A stretch of DNA of 64,000 nt, taken from assembly GCA_021413975.1 (NCBI GenBank), contig JAIOPJ010000033.1, forward strand, positions 124,001 through 188,000. The letters run 5' to 3'. Shown piece after piece: positions 52,482-59,688 of this stretch. A program made the position numbers and the translations under genes. Position 1 is the first letter of the stretch; the number at the start of each line of letters is the position of its first letter. The notes beneath the pieces are model-generated. The model searched no databases. It was given only the letters and a program-made list of their open reading frames with translations, and was not told the DNA's origin. This stretch comes from Gemmatimonadota bacterium. Its GTDB lineage: Bacteria; Gemmatimonadota; Gemmatimonadetes; Gemmatimonadales; Gemmatimonadaceae.

Positions 52482-53360
52482 ATGCCCGCTCCCACTCCGC
52501 TGCACGACTCCCGCCTCCTGGGCCGCACCCGCATCCACGCCCTGCAAGCGGGCGGCCAGCGCCTCGACGGCGGCGCCATGTTCGGCGTGGTTCCCAAGCC
52601 GCTCTGGGAGAAGCGCATCGCCGCCGACGACCGCAACCGCATCCCGCTCGGCATGCGCTGCCTGCTCGTGGAGCATGCCGACGGACTCGTGCTGCTCGAC
52701 ACCGGGGTGGGGAACAAGGAGGACCGGAAGTTCCTCGACATCTATGCATGCGAGTCCGAGGTCCCCGGGTATCGCTCGATGCTCGACGCGGCGATCGCGG
52801 CCGCGGGATACACGGCCGCGGACATCAAGGTCGTGATCAACACGCATCTGCACTTCGATCATGCGGGTGGCAACACCATGGTGACGGCCGACGGGCGGAT
52901 CGAGCCGGCCTTCCCGAACGCGCGCTACTACGTGCACGCGGGCGAACTCGAGTATGCCACGCACACGAACGAGCGGACGGCGGCGAGCTACTTCCCGCGG
53001 AACTGGGAGCCGCTGCGCGCCTCCGGTCAGCTCACGGTCGTCGACGGACTCTCGGAACTCGTCCCCGGCATCCGCATGCGGCCTACCCCCGGGCACACCC
53101 CGCATCACCAGAGCATCGTGATCGACGGCGGCGGCGAGACCGCCGTCTTCCTGGGCGACGTCTGCCCGACGGCGGCGCATGTGCCGTTGCCCTGGATCAT
53201 GGGGTACGACGTGGAGCCCCTGCGGACGCTCGAATCGAAGCGTTCGCTGTGGGCGGACGCCGAAGCGGGAGGCTGGCTGGTCGTCTTCGAGCACGATGCC
53301 ACCACGGCGTGGGGGCGGATCGGGCGAGGGGCCAAGTCGCACGTGCTGGCCCCCGCTTGA
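52482..53360 (+). CDS. MBL-fold metallo-hydrolase
   Basis: Metallo-beta-lactamase fold enzyme of 292 residues. The zinc site motif is NTHLHFDHAGGN (HxHxDH); TPGHTPHHQS supplies the next His and FLGDVCPTAAH the bridging Asp; a late His is in FEHDATTAWGR. The N-terminal IPLGMRCLLVEHADGLVLLDTG and overall size resemble lactonase- and YtnP-like quorum-quenching enzymes, but substrate cannot be told from sequence. It stands alone between the exonuclease and infC; its stop overlaps the infC -35 region. Confidence 0.88.
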   Translation: MPAPTPLHDSRLLGRTRIHALQAGGQRLDGGAMFGVVPKPLWEKRIAADDRNRIPLGMRCLLVEHADGLVLLDTGVGNKEDRKFLDIYACESEVPGYRSMLDAAIAAAGYTAADIKVVINTHLHFDHAGGNTMVTADGRIEPAFPNARYYVHAGELEYATHTNERTAASYFPRNWEPLRASGQLTVVDGLSELVPGIRMRPTPGHTPHHQSIVIDGGGETAVFLGDVCPTAAHVPLPWIMGYDVEPLRTLESKRSLWADAEAGGWLVVFEHDATTAWGRIGRGAKSHVLAPA

Positions 53361-53385
53361 CCTAACCCCTCCCCCCGCCTAGCTT
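53357..53385 (+). promoter_or_regulatory. Promoter of the infC-rpmI-rplT operon
   Basis: TTGACC (53357-53362), 17-base spacer, TAGCTT (53380-53385): the best consensus promoter in the window. RNA start is expected near 53392, giving a leader of about 190 bases. The -35 box overlaps the end of the preceding gene. Confidence 0.78.
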
Positions 53386-53406
53386 TAGCGGACAATCTGG
53401 TAAAGC

Positions 53407-53505
53407 GGGTGAGCCTGTTGCTCGCCCCACCCTCTGGCCTTCGCCTTCATGGGCGTCGTGCTGCAGGAGTCCGAAGCACCCGGCCCCGCGGCGAGTGAAC
53501 GCCGC
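53407..53505 (+). promoter_or_regulatory. infC leader: upstream hairpins and antiterminator strand
   Basis: Hairpin A pairs GGGTGAGC (53407-53414) with GCTCGCCC (53420-53427) around a five-base loop. Hairpin B pairs GCGGCG (53488-53493) with CGCCGC (53500-53505). Between them GGAGTCCG (53466-53473) can pair with CGGGCTCC (53525-53532), the 5' arm of the downstream terminator, giving a competing structure. Confidence 0.5.
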
Positions 53506-53521
53506 ACGGGGGTCGTTGGCT

Positions 53522-53560
53522 ACGCGGGCTCCGTCAAAAGGGGTCCGCGTTTCTGTTTTC
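53522..53560 (+). terminator. Attenuator hairpin in the infC leader
   Basis: An 11-base-pair stem with two G-U pairs, ACGCGGGCTCC (53522-53532) with GGGGTCCGCGT (53540-53550), loop GTCAAAA, followed by the T-rich TTCTGTTTTC. It lies after the operon promoter and before the infC SD, so it can only work as a conditional terminator. L20-dependent attenuation of this operon is known in Bacillus; here it is inferred. Confidence 0.65.
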
Positions 53561-53582
53561 CTCTTCAGTTAGGAGCCGTCGT

Positions 53583-54101
53583 ATCCAGGACACCACCAAG
53601 CGGGGCCCGCGCATCAACCGGCAGATCCGAATCAGCCCGCTCCGCGTCATCGGCGCTGATGGAGCCCAGCTGGGTGTGATCGAAGTCGATGTGGCCCTGA
53701 ACATGGCGGCAGAGGCCGGGCTCGACCTGGTCGAGGTCGCGCCGTTGGCCCGGCCCCCGGTCGTCCGGATCATGGACTACGGGAAGTACAAGTTCGAGCA
53801 GGCCAAGCAGGCGCGGCAGGCGAAGAAGAAGCAGCACATCATCCAGCTGAAGGAAGTGAAGTACCGTCCCGGCATCGAGAAGCACGACTTCGACACGAAG
53901 ACCAATCACGCCCGGTCGTTCATCGGAGACGGCAACAAGGTGAAGGTGACGTTGATGTTCCGTGGCCGGCAGATCGCGCATCCCGAGATCGGCATGGCCG
54001 TGGTGGAGCGGGTCGCCCAGACGCTCGCCGACGTCGCGAAGGTGGAGACGCCGGCACGGCTCGAAGGGAAGGCCCTCACGATGATCCTCACGCCGAAATA
54101 A
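53583..54101 (+). CDS. infC: Translation initiation factor IF-3 (ATC start)
   Basis: Keeps ribosomal subunits apart and checks start-codon choice. The 172-residue protein has [46 protein letters not shown] (both split) and C-terminal domain [24 protein letters not shown]. No ATG, GTG or TTG stands at the conserved N-terminus; ATC at 53583 is preceded by AGGAG (53571-53575) at seven bases, and the encoded [12 protein letters not shown] fits the family start. Non-canonical AUU/AUC starts let IF-3 repress its own synthesis in E. coli and many bacteria. The next ATG, at 53676, would remove a third of the N-domain. Confidence 0.93.
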   Translation: MQDTTKRGPRINRQIRISPLRVIGADGAQLGVIEVDVALNMAAEAGLDLVEVAPLARPPVVRIMDYGKYKFEQAKQARQAKKKQHIIQLKEVKYRPGIEKHDFDTKTNHARSFIGDGNKVKVTLMFRGRQIAHPEIGMAVVERVAQTLADVAKVETPARLEGKALTMILTPK

Positions 54102-54117
54102 AGGACAAGGCGGACCA

Positions 54118-54315
54118 ATGCCGAAGATGAAGACCCACAAGGGCGCCAAGAAGCGCTTCTCCGTCACCGCGAAGGGCAAGGTGCGGCGGCTCAAGGCGTA
54201 CAAGAGCCACATCCTCACCAAGAAGACCTCCAAGCGGAAGCGCAATCTCCGCCGCCCCACGACCGTTACGACCAACGGCGAAGCCAAGAACCTGAAGCGC
54301 CTGTTGCAGGCCTGA
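54118..54315 (+). CDS. rpmI: 50S ribosomal protein L35
   Basis: Basic ribosomal protein of 65 residues. [14 protein letters not shown] and [18 protein letters not shown] are diagnostic. It follows infC by 16 bases and precedes rplT by 12, the universal infC-rpmI-rplT order. Confidence 0.97.
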   Translation: MPKMKTHKGAKKRFSVTAKGKVRRLKAYKSHILTKKTSKRKRNLRRPTTVTTNGEAKNLKRLLQA

Positions 54316-54327
54316 GGAGCTCCGACC

Positions 54328-54693
54328 ATGACACGCGTCAAGTCCAACGTGGTGCGCCTCAAGCGCAAGAAGCAGATCATGAAGGCGGCCAAGGGCGCCT
54401 TCGGTGGCCGGTCCAAGCTCTGGAAGGCCGCGAAGGAAGGCGTCGAGCGCGGCTGGGTCTACGCCTACCGGGATCGCAAGAACAAGAAGCGCGACTTCCG
54501 CAAGCTCTGGATCATGCGCATCAATGCCGCCGCCCGTCTCAACGGCATGAGCTACAGCACGTTCATCAACGGCATGCAGTCGGCCGGGATCGAGGTGGAT
54601 CGCAAGATCCTCGCCGACCTCGCGGTCCGCGATGCCGCCGCGTTCACGCTGATCGCCGAGAAGGCGCAGGCGGCGCTGAAGACGGCGAAGTAG
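54328..54693 (+). CDS. rplT: 50S ribosomal protein L20
   Basis: rRNA-binding assembly protein of 121 residues. The N-terminal basic helix [20 protein letters not shown], the [21 protein letters not shown] block and the globular [12 protein letters not shown] part are typical. In several bacteria L20 represses this operon by binding a leader or internal RNA mimic of its 23S site, relevant to the structured leader upstream. A strong terminator follows at 54716. Confidence 0.97.
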   Translation: MTRVKSNVVRLKRKKQIMKAAKGAFGGRSKLWKAAKEGVERGWVYAYRDRKNKKRDFRKLWIMRINAAARLNGMSYSTFINGMQSAGIEVDRKILADLAVRDAAAFTLIAEKAQAALKTAK

Positions 54694-54715
54694 GCTCACG
54701 GATGAAGGATGGAAG

Positions 54716-54759
54716 AGTGGCGGGCGGCGGAGATCTCCGCGGCCCGCCACTTTCTTTCT
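54716..54759 (+). terminator. Terminator after rplT
   Basis: A near-perfect 36-base palindrome (54716-54751): ten pairs from AGTGGCGGGC with GCCCGCCACT, one mismatch, then seven more pairs to a central AGATCT, followed by TTCTTTCT. Ends the infC operon before pheS. Confidence 0.85.
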
Positions 54760-54795
54760 GCGCCCGGTCCGCGCACTGCGGGGACGCCTTATCTT

Positions 54796-54822
54796 TCATC
54801 CTCCATCCTCCAGCCTTCATCC
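54796..54822 (+). repeat. Intergenic pyrimidine repeat, copy B
   Basis: Pyrimidine-only strand just before the pheS start containing CATCCTCCAGCCTTCATCC, 18 of 19 identical to the minus strand of copy A at 42.2 kb. A purine-rich partial inverted copy (GGATGAAGGATGGA, about 54700-54713) lies on the other side of the terminator, right after rplT. Confidence 0.6.
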
Positions 54823-54826
54823 GTCC

Positions 54827-55861
54827 GTGACTCTCGCCGAGTTCATCGCCGCGCTCGACCTCCTCGCCGCCGAAGCCCCGGCCCGCATCGCCGCGGCCGC
54901 CGACCTCGACGCGTGGACCGAGGTCCGCAATGCGCTCGTGGGCCGCCAGTCGGGCCGGCTCACCGACATCATGTCGGGACTCGGTGCGCTTCCCAAGGAG
55001 GATCGCCGCGAGGCCGGACAGCGCGCGAACGGCGCCAAGGCGGCCATCGACGACGCGCTCGAGGTGCGCCGGGCCGCGCTGGCCGCCGCGGCGCCCGCGA
55101 GCGGACCGACGATCGACCCCACGCTGCCCGCGCGAGCGCGCTGGAAGGGCGCGGTGCATCCGGTCTCGCTCGTGATCGACGAGGTCGTCGAGATCTTCCG
55201 CGAGCTCGGCTTCACCATCGCCCTCGGCCCCGAGGCCGAGCACGCCTGGTACAACTTCGGCGCGCTCAACTTCCCGGACGATCATCCGGCGATGGACCTG
55301 CACGACACGCTCTACCTCGGCGAGGATCAGGTGCTCCGCACGCACACCTCGCCGGTGCAGGTGCGCACGCTGCAGCAGTACCCGCCGCCGGTGCGCGTGC
55401 TCGCGCCGGGGAACGTCTACCGGCGCGACTTCTTCGATCCGTCCCACGCGCCGATGTTCGCGCAGATCGAGGGACTCGTGGTGGACGAGGGGGTGAGCTT
55501 CGCCGATCTCAAGGCGACGCTCGCGCACTTCGCGCGCCGCTTCTTCGGCGCCGGCACGAAGACGCGCTTCCGCCCGAGCTACTTCCCGTTCACCGAGCCG
55601 AGCGCGGAGATGGACGTGCAGTGCGGCGTCTGCTCCGGCGCGGGGTGCAGTGTCTGCAAGCAGTCGGGGTGGGTCGAGATCCTCGGCTCGGGGATGGTGC
55701 ACCCGGCGGTGCTCGAGGCCGCGGGCCTCGACAGCGAACGCTACACGGGGTGGGCGTTCGGCATGGGGCCGGCGCGCACGGCGATCTCGCGCCACGGCAT
55801 CCCCGACATCCGCATCCTCTACGATTCCGACGTCCGCTTCCTGGACCAGTTCACCCGATGA
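54827..55861 (+). CDS. pheS: Phenylalanyl-tRNA synthetase alpha subunit
   Basis: Catalytic subunit of 344 residues. The N-terminal coiled coil (about 1-90) is followed by the class II core: HPVSLVIDEVVEIF, DDHPAMDLHDTLYL as motif 1 and 2 region, LLRTHTSPVQVR-like block, GNVYRRDFFDPSHAPMFAQIEGL and FRPSYFPFTEPSAEMDV, ending GWAFGMGPARTAISRHGIPDIR (motif 3, split). GTG 54827 gives the expected length. pheT follows after 34 bases. A Cys-rich loop (CGVCSGAGCSVCKQSG) may bind zinc. Confidence 0.97.
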   Translation: MTLAEFIAALDLLAAEAPARIAAAADLDAWTEVRNALVGRQSGRLTDIMSGLGALPKEDRREAGQRANGAKAAIDDALEVRRAALAAAAPASGPTIDPTLPARARWKGAVHPVSLVIDEVVEIFRELGFTIALGPEAEHAWYNFGALNFPDDHPAMDLHDTLYLGEDQVLRTHTSPVQVRTLQQYPPPVRVLAPGNVYRRDFFDPSHAPMFAQIEGLVVDEGVSFADLKATLAHFARRFFGAGTKTRFRPSYFPFTEPSAEMDVQCGVCSGAGCSVCKQSGWVEILGSGMVHPAVLEAAGLDSERYTGWAFGMGPARTAISRHGIPDIRILYDSDVRFLDQFTR

Positions 55862-55895
55862 CGCGCGCCCGCCCGACCGACGACCGAGCCACCGC

Positions 55896-58343
55896 ATGAA
55901 CATCTCGCACGAGTGGCTCGCCCGCTTCGTCCCGCACGGCCGCGACGCCGCGGCCGTGCGCGACCTGATCACCGCGCACGTCGCGACCGTCGAGGGCTTC
56001 GAGCGCCTGCGCGCGGACCTCGAGCCGTTCGTGGTCGCGCGCGTGGTGGAGAGCGAGCGGATCCCCGACACCAAGCTCTCGTTCAACAAGGTCGACGACG
56101 GCAGCGGCACGCTGCTCGAGGTCGTGTGCGGTGCGCCCAACGTGACCGTCGGCGCGCGGTACCCGTTCGCCCGGTCGGGCACCATGATGCCCGCGGGCTT
56201 CAGGATCGAGAAGAAGAGGATCCGCGGCCTCACCTCCAACGGGATGCTCTGCTCGGCGCGCGAACTGGGCCTGGGCGAGGAACACGACGGCATCCTCGCG
56301 CTCGACACCGACGCGGCCCCCGGCACCGCGTTGCTCACGGTGCTGCCGCTCGGTGACGTGCGCCTGGTGATCGACGTGCTGCCGAACCGGCCGGACCTGC
56401 TCTCGCACCTCGGCGTCGCGCGTGAGATCGCGGCGCTCACCGGCACGGCGATGCAGCGGCCGGCCGAGCTCGCGGCGCTCGGGGCGGTGCCGGGCGCACC
56501 GGCGCGCGGCGACGACCAGGTGCGCGCCGCCGGACTCGAGGTGCGCCTCGACGATGTCGCCGACTGCCCGCAGTACGGCGCGGCGATCATCAGCGGGCTC
56601 ACCGTCGGTCCGAGCCCCGACTGGCTCAAGCGTTGCGTGGAAGCGGTGGGCGGGCGTTCGATCAACAACATCGTCGACGCGACCAACTACCTGCTGCACG
56701 GATTCGGTCAGCCCGTGCATGCCTTCGACGCGACGAAGATCGGTGGCGACACGCTCGTCGTCCGCCGCGCGCGCGCGGGCGAGACGCTCGTGACGCTCGA
56801 CGGGACGGAACGCAAGCTCGATCCGTCGATGCTGGTGATCGCGGACGCCGCGGTGCCGGTAGCGCTCGCCGGCGTGATGGGCGGCCGGGCCAGCGAGGTG
56901 ACCGACGCGACGACGAAGGTCGTGCTCGAAGTGGCGCAGTTCGCCCCGCGGGTCGTGCGCGCCAGCCGGCGCCGCGCCGGACTCTCCACGGACGCGAGCT
57001 ATCGGTACGAGCGGGGGATCGACGCCGCGGCCCTCGGCGAGATGCTGTCGCTCGGCGCCGCGCTCATCGCCCACGTGGGCGGTGGGCGCGTCGACGCGCT
57101 GCTCCACGCCGGGTCGGCCCCGGCGCGACGAGCGAGCGTCACGGTCCGTCCGTCCCGCGTCGCGCTGCTGCTCGGGGAGATCGTCGGCGGTGACGAGATC
57201 GGTCGCCTGCTCACGTCGATCGGCTTCGCGTGCGAGGCCGGCTCCGCCGGTGCGCTCGACGTCACGCCGCCGAGCTGGCGTCACGACATCGCGCGCGAAG
57301 TGGATCTCATCGAGGAGATCGCCCGGCTGCGCGGCTTCGATCGCTTGCCCGACACGTTGCACGGGGCGCGGCCCGGGACGGTGCCGGATCATCCGCTCTT
57401 CACGGCGTATCGCCGCGTGCGCGACGCGCTCGTCGCCGAAGGGCTGCACGAGGTGCGCCCGCTGCCGTTCACGTCGGGGCGAGCGGCCGGTCCCGATGGT
57501 GCGGACCTCGTGCGCGTGTCGAATCCGCTGGCCGAGGACGAGCCGTTCCTGCGCCGGTCGGTGCTCGACACGCTCGCGCGCCGCGCCGAGTACAACCTGA
57601 ACCGCATGCAAGGCGATCTGCGATTCTTCGAAGTGGGCACGACCTTCACGGCGCAGGGCAGGGCGCTCCCGCGCGAGGAACAGCATGTCGGCCTGCTGGT
57701 GATGGGGGCGCGCCGTCCGGTGCATTTCACCGAGGCGCAGCCGCCGGCCTTCGATGAATGGGACGCCAAGGCGCTCGCCGGCACGCTCGCGGCCGCCGCC
57801 TATCCGGGTGCGGAGATCGCGATGGTCCCGGGCGAGTCGCCGATCCTCTGGCGGGTGCAGGCCGGAGGCGTCGTGATCGGCGAGGTCAGTCGGTTGACCC
57901 TCGATGCACCGGTCTGGGCCAAGCCCGCGTTCGGCGTGGAGATCCTGCTGGGCGAGATGCCGAGCACCCCGGTCGCGGGGCGCGGCGGGCACGCGCACGC
58001 CGCGGCCCCGGCGCGATCGCGTGCCGCGGAGCCGGTGCGGTACCGCGCGCTCCCGGTCACGCCGACGGCGGAGTTCGACCTCGCACTGCTCGTTCCCGAC
58101 GCCGTGCTCGCGGCGCAGGTGGAGTCGGTGCTGCGCACGGTCTCCGGGCCGCAGCTCGAGCGGTGCGAACTGTTCGACGAGTTCCGTGGCGCCGGAGTGC
58201 CCGCGGGTTCGCGGTCACTCGCGTGGCGATTGACGTTCCGGCATCCGGAGCGCACCCTTCGCGAGAAGGAGATCGAGGGACGGCGTACGCTCGTGCTCAA
58301 GACCCTGGAGGCACAACTCGGTGTCCGACCGCGCACAGCCTGA
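55896..58343 (+). CDS. pheT: Phenylalanyl-tRNA synthetase beta subunit
   Basis: Editing and tRNA-binding subunit of 815 residues. From the N-terminus: MNISHEWLARFVP, an EMAP/OB tRNA-binding domain (about 38-150, with VVCGAPNV and IRGLTSNGMLCSARELGL), the B3/4 editing domain (about 205-385, SINNIVDATNYLLHGFGQPVHAF region split), B5 (about 410-480), the catalytic-like core, and the C-terminal FDX-ACB anticodon domain (LPVTPTAEFDLALLVPD to the end). ATG 55896 fits; upstream frame lies in pheS. The last 23 bases overlap the next gene. Confidence 0.97.
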   Translation: MNISHEWLARFVPHGRDAAAVRDLITAHVATVEGFERLRADLEPFVVARVVESERIPDTKLSFNKVDDGSGTLLEVVCGAPNVTVGARYPFARSGTMMPAGFRIEKKRIRGLTSNGMLCSARELGLGEEHDGILALDTDAAPGTALLTVLPLGDVRLVIDVLPNRPDLLSHLGVAREIAALTGTAMQRPAELAALGAVPGAPARGDDQVRAAGLEVRLDDVADCPQYGAAIISGLTVGPSPDWLKRCVEAVGGRSINNIVDATNYLLHGFGQPVHAFDATKIGGDTLVVRRARAGETLVTLDGTERKLDPSMLVIADAAVPVALAGVMGGRASEVTDATTKVVLEVAQFAPRVVRASRRRAGLSTDASYRYERGIDAAALGEMLSLGAALIAHVGGGRVDALLHAGSAPARRASVTVRPSRVALLLGEIVGGDEIGRLLTSIGFACEAGSAGALDVTPPSWRHDIAREVDLIEEIARLRGFDRLPDTLHGARPGTVPDHPLFTAYRRVRDALVAEGLHEVRPLPFTSGRAAGPDGADLVRVSNPLAEDEPFLRRSVLDTLARRAEYNLNRMQGDLRFFEVGTTFTAQGRALPREEQHVGLLVMGARRPVHFTEAQPPAFDEWDAKALAGTLAAAAYPGAEIAMVPGESPILWRVQAGGVVIGEVSRLTLDAPVWAKPAFGVEILLGEMPSTPVAGRGGHAHAAAPARSRAAEPVRYRALPVTPTAEFDLALLVPDAVLAAQVESVLRTVSGPQLERCELFDEFRGAGVPAGSRSLAWRLTFRHPERTLREKEIEGRRTLVLKTLEAQLGVRPRTA

Positions 58344-58626
58344 GCCCGGCTCGACCCTCGCGTTCCGCGAGCTCGAGCACCTGGTCCGCAATCTCGGCGA
58401 GGAGCTCTCGACGTTCCGTCGCCGGGCGCATCAGGCCGAGTCGCGCCTGAAGGCGCTCGGCAACTCCGACGCGGGGGATGCCGCCGCCGAGGAACGGGTC
58501 TCCGCGCTCGAGGCGGAGAACGCACGGTTGCGCTCCCGGCTCGAGCAGGCGAGCGCGCGCACGCGCGCGATGCTCGACCGCGTACGGTTCCTGCGCCAGC
58601 AACATGTCCTCGGGAGCGAGCCGTGA
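58321..58626 (+). CDS. Small coiled-coil protein between pheT and zapA (ZapB-like?)
   Basis: Protein of 101 residues that is almost entirely one predicted coiled coil in two parts (about 14-50 and 58-95, with Leu/Ala/Arg/Glu heptads). GTG 58321 overlaps pheT by 23 bases, and its stop overlaps the zapA start. No catalytic motif and no membrane segment are seen. The tight link with zapA and its shape suggest a partner in the divisome layer, as ZapB is for ZapA, but there is no sequence evidence beyond the coiled coil. Confidence 0.72.
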   Translation: MSDRAQPEPGSTLAFRELEHLVRNLGEELSTFRRRAHQAESRLKALGNSDAGDAAAEERVSALEAENARLRSRLEQASARTRAMLDRVRFLRQQHVLGSEP

Positions 58627-58922
58627 CCGTGCATTCGACGCGCATCAGGATCGTGGGGGAGGAATACACGATCCGCTCCGACGTGCCCCCGGAGCACACG
58701 AAGGCGATCGCCGCGCATGTCGATGCGGCGATCCGCCGCGTGCTCGAGAGCCCCGCGATCACCGATCCCGGCAAGGCGGCGATCCTCGCGGCGATGTCGA
58801 TCACCGACGAGCTCTTCCGCGAACGTGCGGCGCAGGAGGCCCTGTCGGCGGAGATGCGGAATCTGTCGGGTGAGTTGCGGCGCTGGCTGCCGCCCGGCAA
58901 GCGCGGCGAGACCGCCGGCTGA
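58623..58922 (+). CDS. zapA: Cell division protein ZapA
   Basis: FtsZ-bundling protein of 99 residues. STRIRIVGEEYTIRSDVPPEH is the N-terminal beta-hairpin typical of ZapA (I-x-G-x-x-Y), followed by HVDAAIRRVLE, ILAAMSITDELFRE and a dimer coiled coil to the end. GTG 58623 overlaps the previous stop by four bases. In many bacteria zapA lies next to a 6S RNA gene; a candidate structured RNA is found 0.6 kb downstream. Confidence 0.92.
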   Translation: MTVHSTRIRIVGEEYTIRSDVPPEHTKAIAAHVDAAIRRVLESPAITDPGKAAILAAMSITDELFRERAAQEALSAEMRNLSGELRRWLPPGKRGETAG

Positions 58923-58940
58923 TCGCGTGGTCCCTCGGCG

Positions 58941-59387
58941 CTACTCGCCGAGGACCTGACGCACCGCCTCGGACAACGACCGCACGGTGAACGGCTTGAG
59001 CAGGAAGACGATGCCCTTCGCGTCGGGCACGGTATCCCGCATCTCCGACTCGGAGTAACCGCTCGAGAGCACCGCCGGGAGCTCGGGCCGGAGCAGGCGC
59101 ATGGCGGTCAGCGCCTGCGCGCCATTCAAGCGCGGCATGGAGAGATCGAGGAGCACGAGCCTCCAGCGCTCCGGATCGGCCTTGAAGACGGCCACGGCGG
59201 CCTCTCCATCCTCGCAACGCGTGACCGTCAGGCCGATGCGTTCGAGCGCCCGCGCCGTCACGGTGAGCACCCCGATCTCGTCGTCGGCGACGATCACCTC
59301 GCCCGTGCCGTGCCACGCGAACGGCCGCGGCCCGCTGTCGGGTTCGACGCTCGGTGAGCGGTCAGGAGGAGTGCCACTCGAGTTCAC
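58941..59387 (-). CDS. Stand-alone response-regulator receiver protein
   Basis: CheY-like receiver of 148 residues. Phosphorylation residues are present: Asp pair in VIVADDEIGVL, phospho-acceptor Asp in LVLLDLSMPRLNG, Thr/Ser switch in AVLSSGYSE, and Lys in FLLKPFTVRSL. No output domain follows. GTG 59387 is preferred; the frame also extends to GTG 59456, but the extra 23 residues are not conserved-looking. It is convergent with zapA and divergent from the RNA candidate and rny. Cognate kinase not in the window. Confidence 0.85.
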   Translation of the reverse strand: MNSSGTPPDRSPSVEPDSGPRPFAWHGTGEVIVADDEIGVLTVTARALERIGLTVTRCEDGEAAVAVFKADPERWRLVLLDLSMPRLNGAQALTAMRLLRPELPAVLSSGYSESEMRDTVPDAKGIVFLLKPFTVRSLSEAVRQVLGE

Positions 59388-59475
59388 GAACGTGAAGTAC
59401 GCGCCGCATTCGCCCACGGCGCAATACCCCTCGCGTCCACATATTCCGACAGTCACTTACAGGAGTACAGAATCG

Positions 59476-59504
59476 TTGCGTTTTCCGGGGGGGGAACGTA
59501 GGTT
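59476..59504 (+). promoter_or_regulatory. Promoter of the candidate RNA / rny
   Basis: TTGCGT (59476-59481), exactly 17 bases, TAGGTT (59499-59504). RNA start near 59511, at the base of the long stem described next. Confidence 0.65.
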
Positions 59505-59510
59505 CCCGCG

Positions 59511-59660
59511 GAGCAGGTACGAAGGCTCGTAGGTGCAAGCGCTCCCATCAGTTAGCCCGCCCCATCGCGCACCCCACGTCGGTGCCAGATCGGACGGCCG
59601 GCAGGTGGAGAGCGATCGCACCAGGCGGGCCGGAGTGCTTCCCTTTGTACGCGGCGCTCG
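59511..59660 (+). ncRNA. Candidate structured RNA, 6S-like, before rny
   Basis: About 150 bases that can pair end to end. GAGC (59511-59514) with GCTC (59656-59659); GTACGAAGG (59517-59525) with CCTTTGTAC (59642-59650); AAGCGCTCC (59537-59545) with GGAGTGCTT (59632-59640); GCCCGCC (59555-59561) with GGCGGGC (59624-59630); then ATCGC/GCGAT and an apical GCACC/GGTGC hairpin. Large one-sided bulges lie at 59526-59536 and 59546-59554. A long rod with a bulge, its own promoter and nearness to zapA recall 6S RNA, but the 3' side of the bulge is only one base, so this could instead be a novel RNA or a structured leader of rny. Pairing found by eye. Confidence 0.5.
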
Positions 59661-59688
59661 CAGGCCGCCTTCGCAATAGAGTGTCAAC

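Noticed and set aside
53449-53679. 76-codon frame in the infC leader
   Set aside because: No SD, runs out of frame into infC and has no recognisable sequence; the region is better explained as structured leader RNA.
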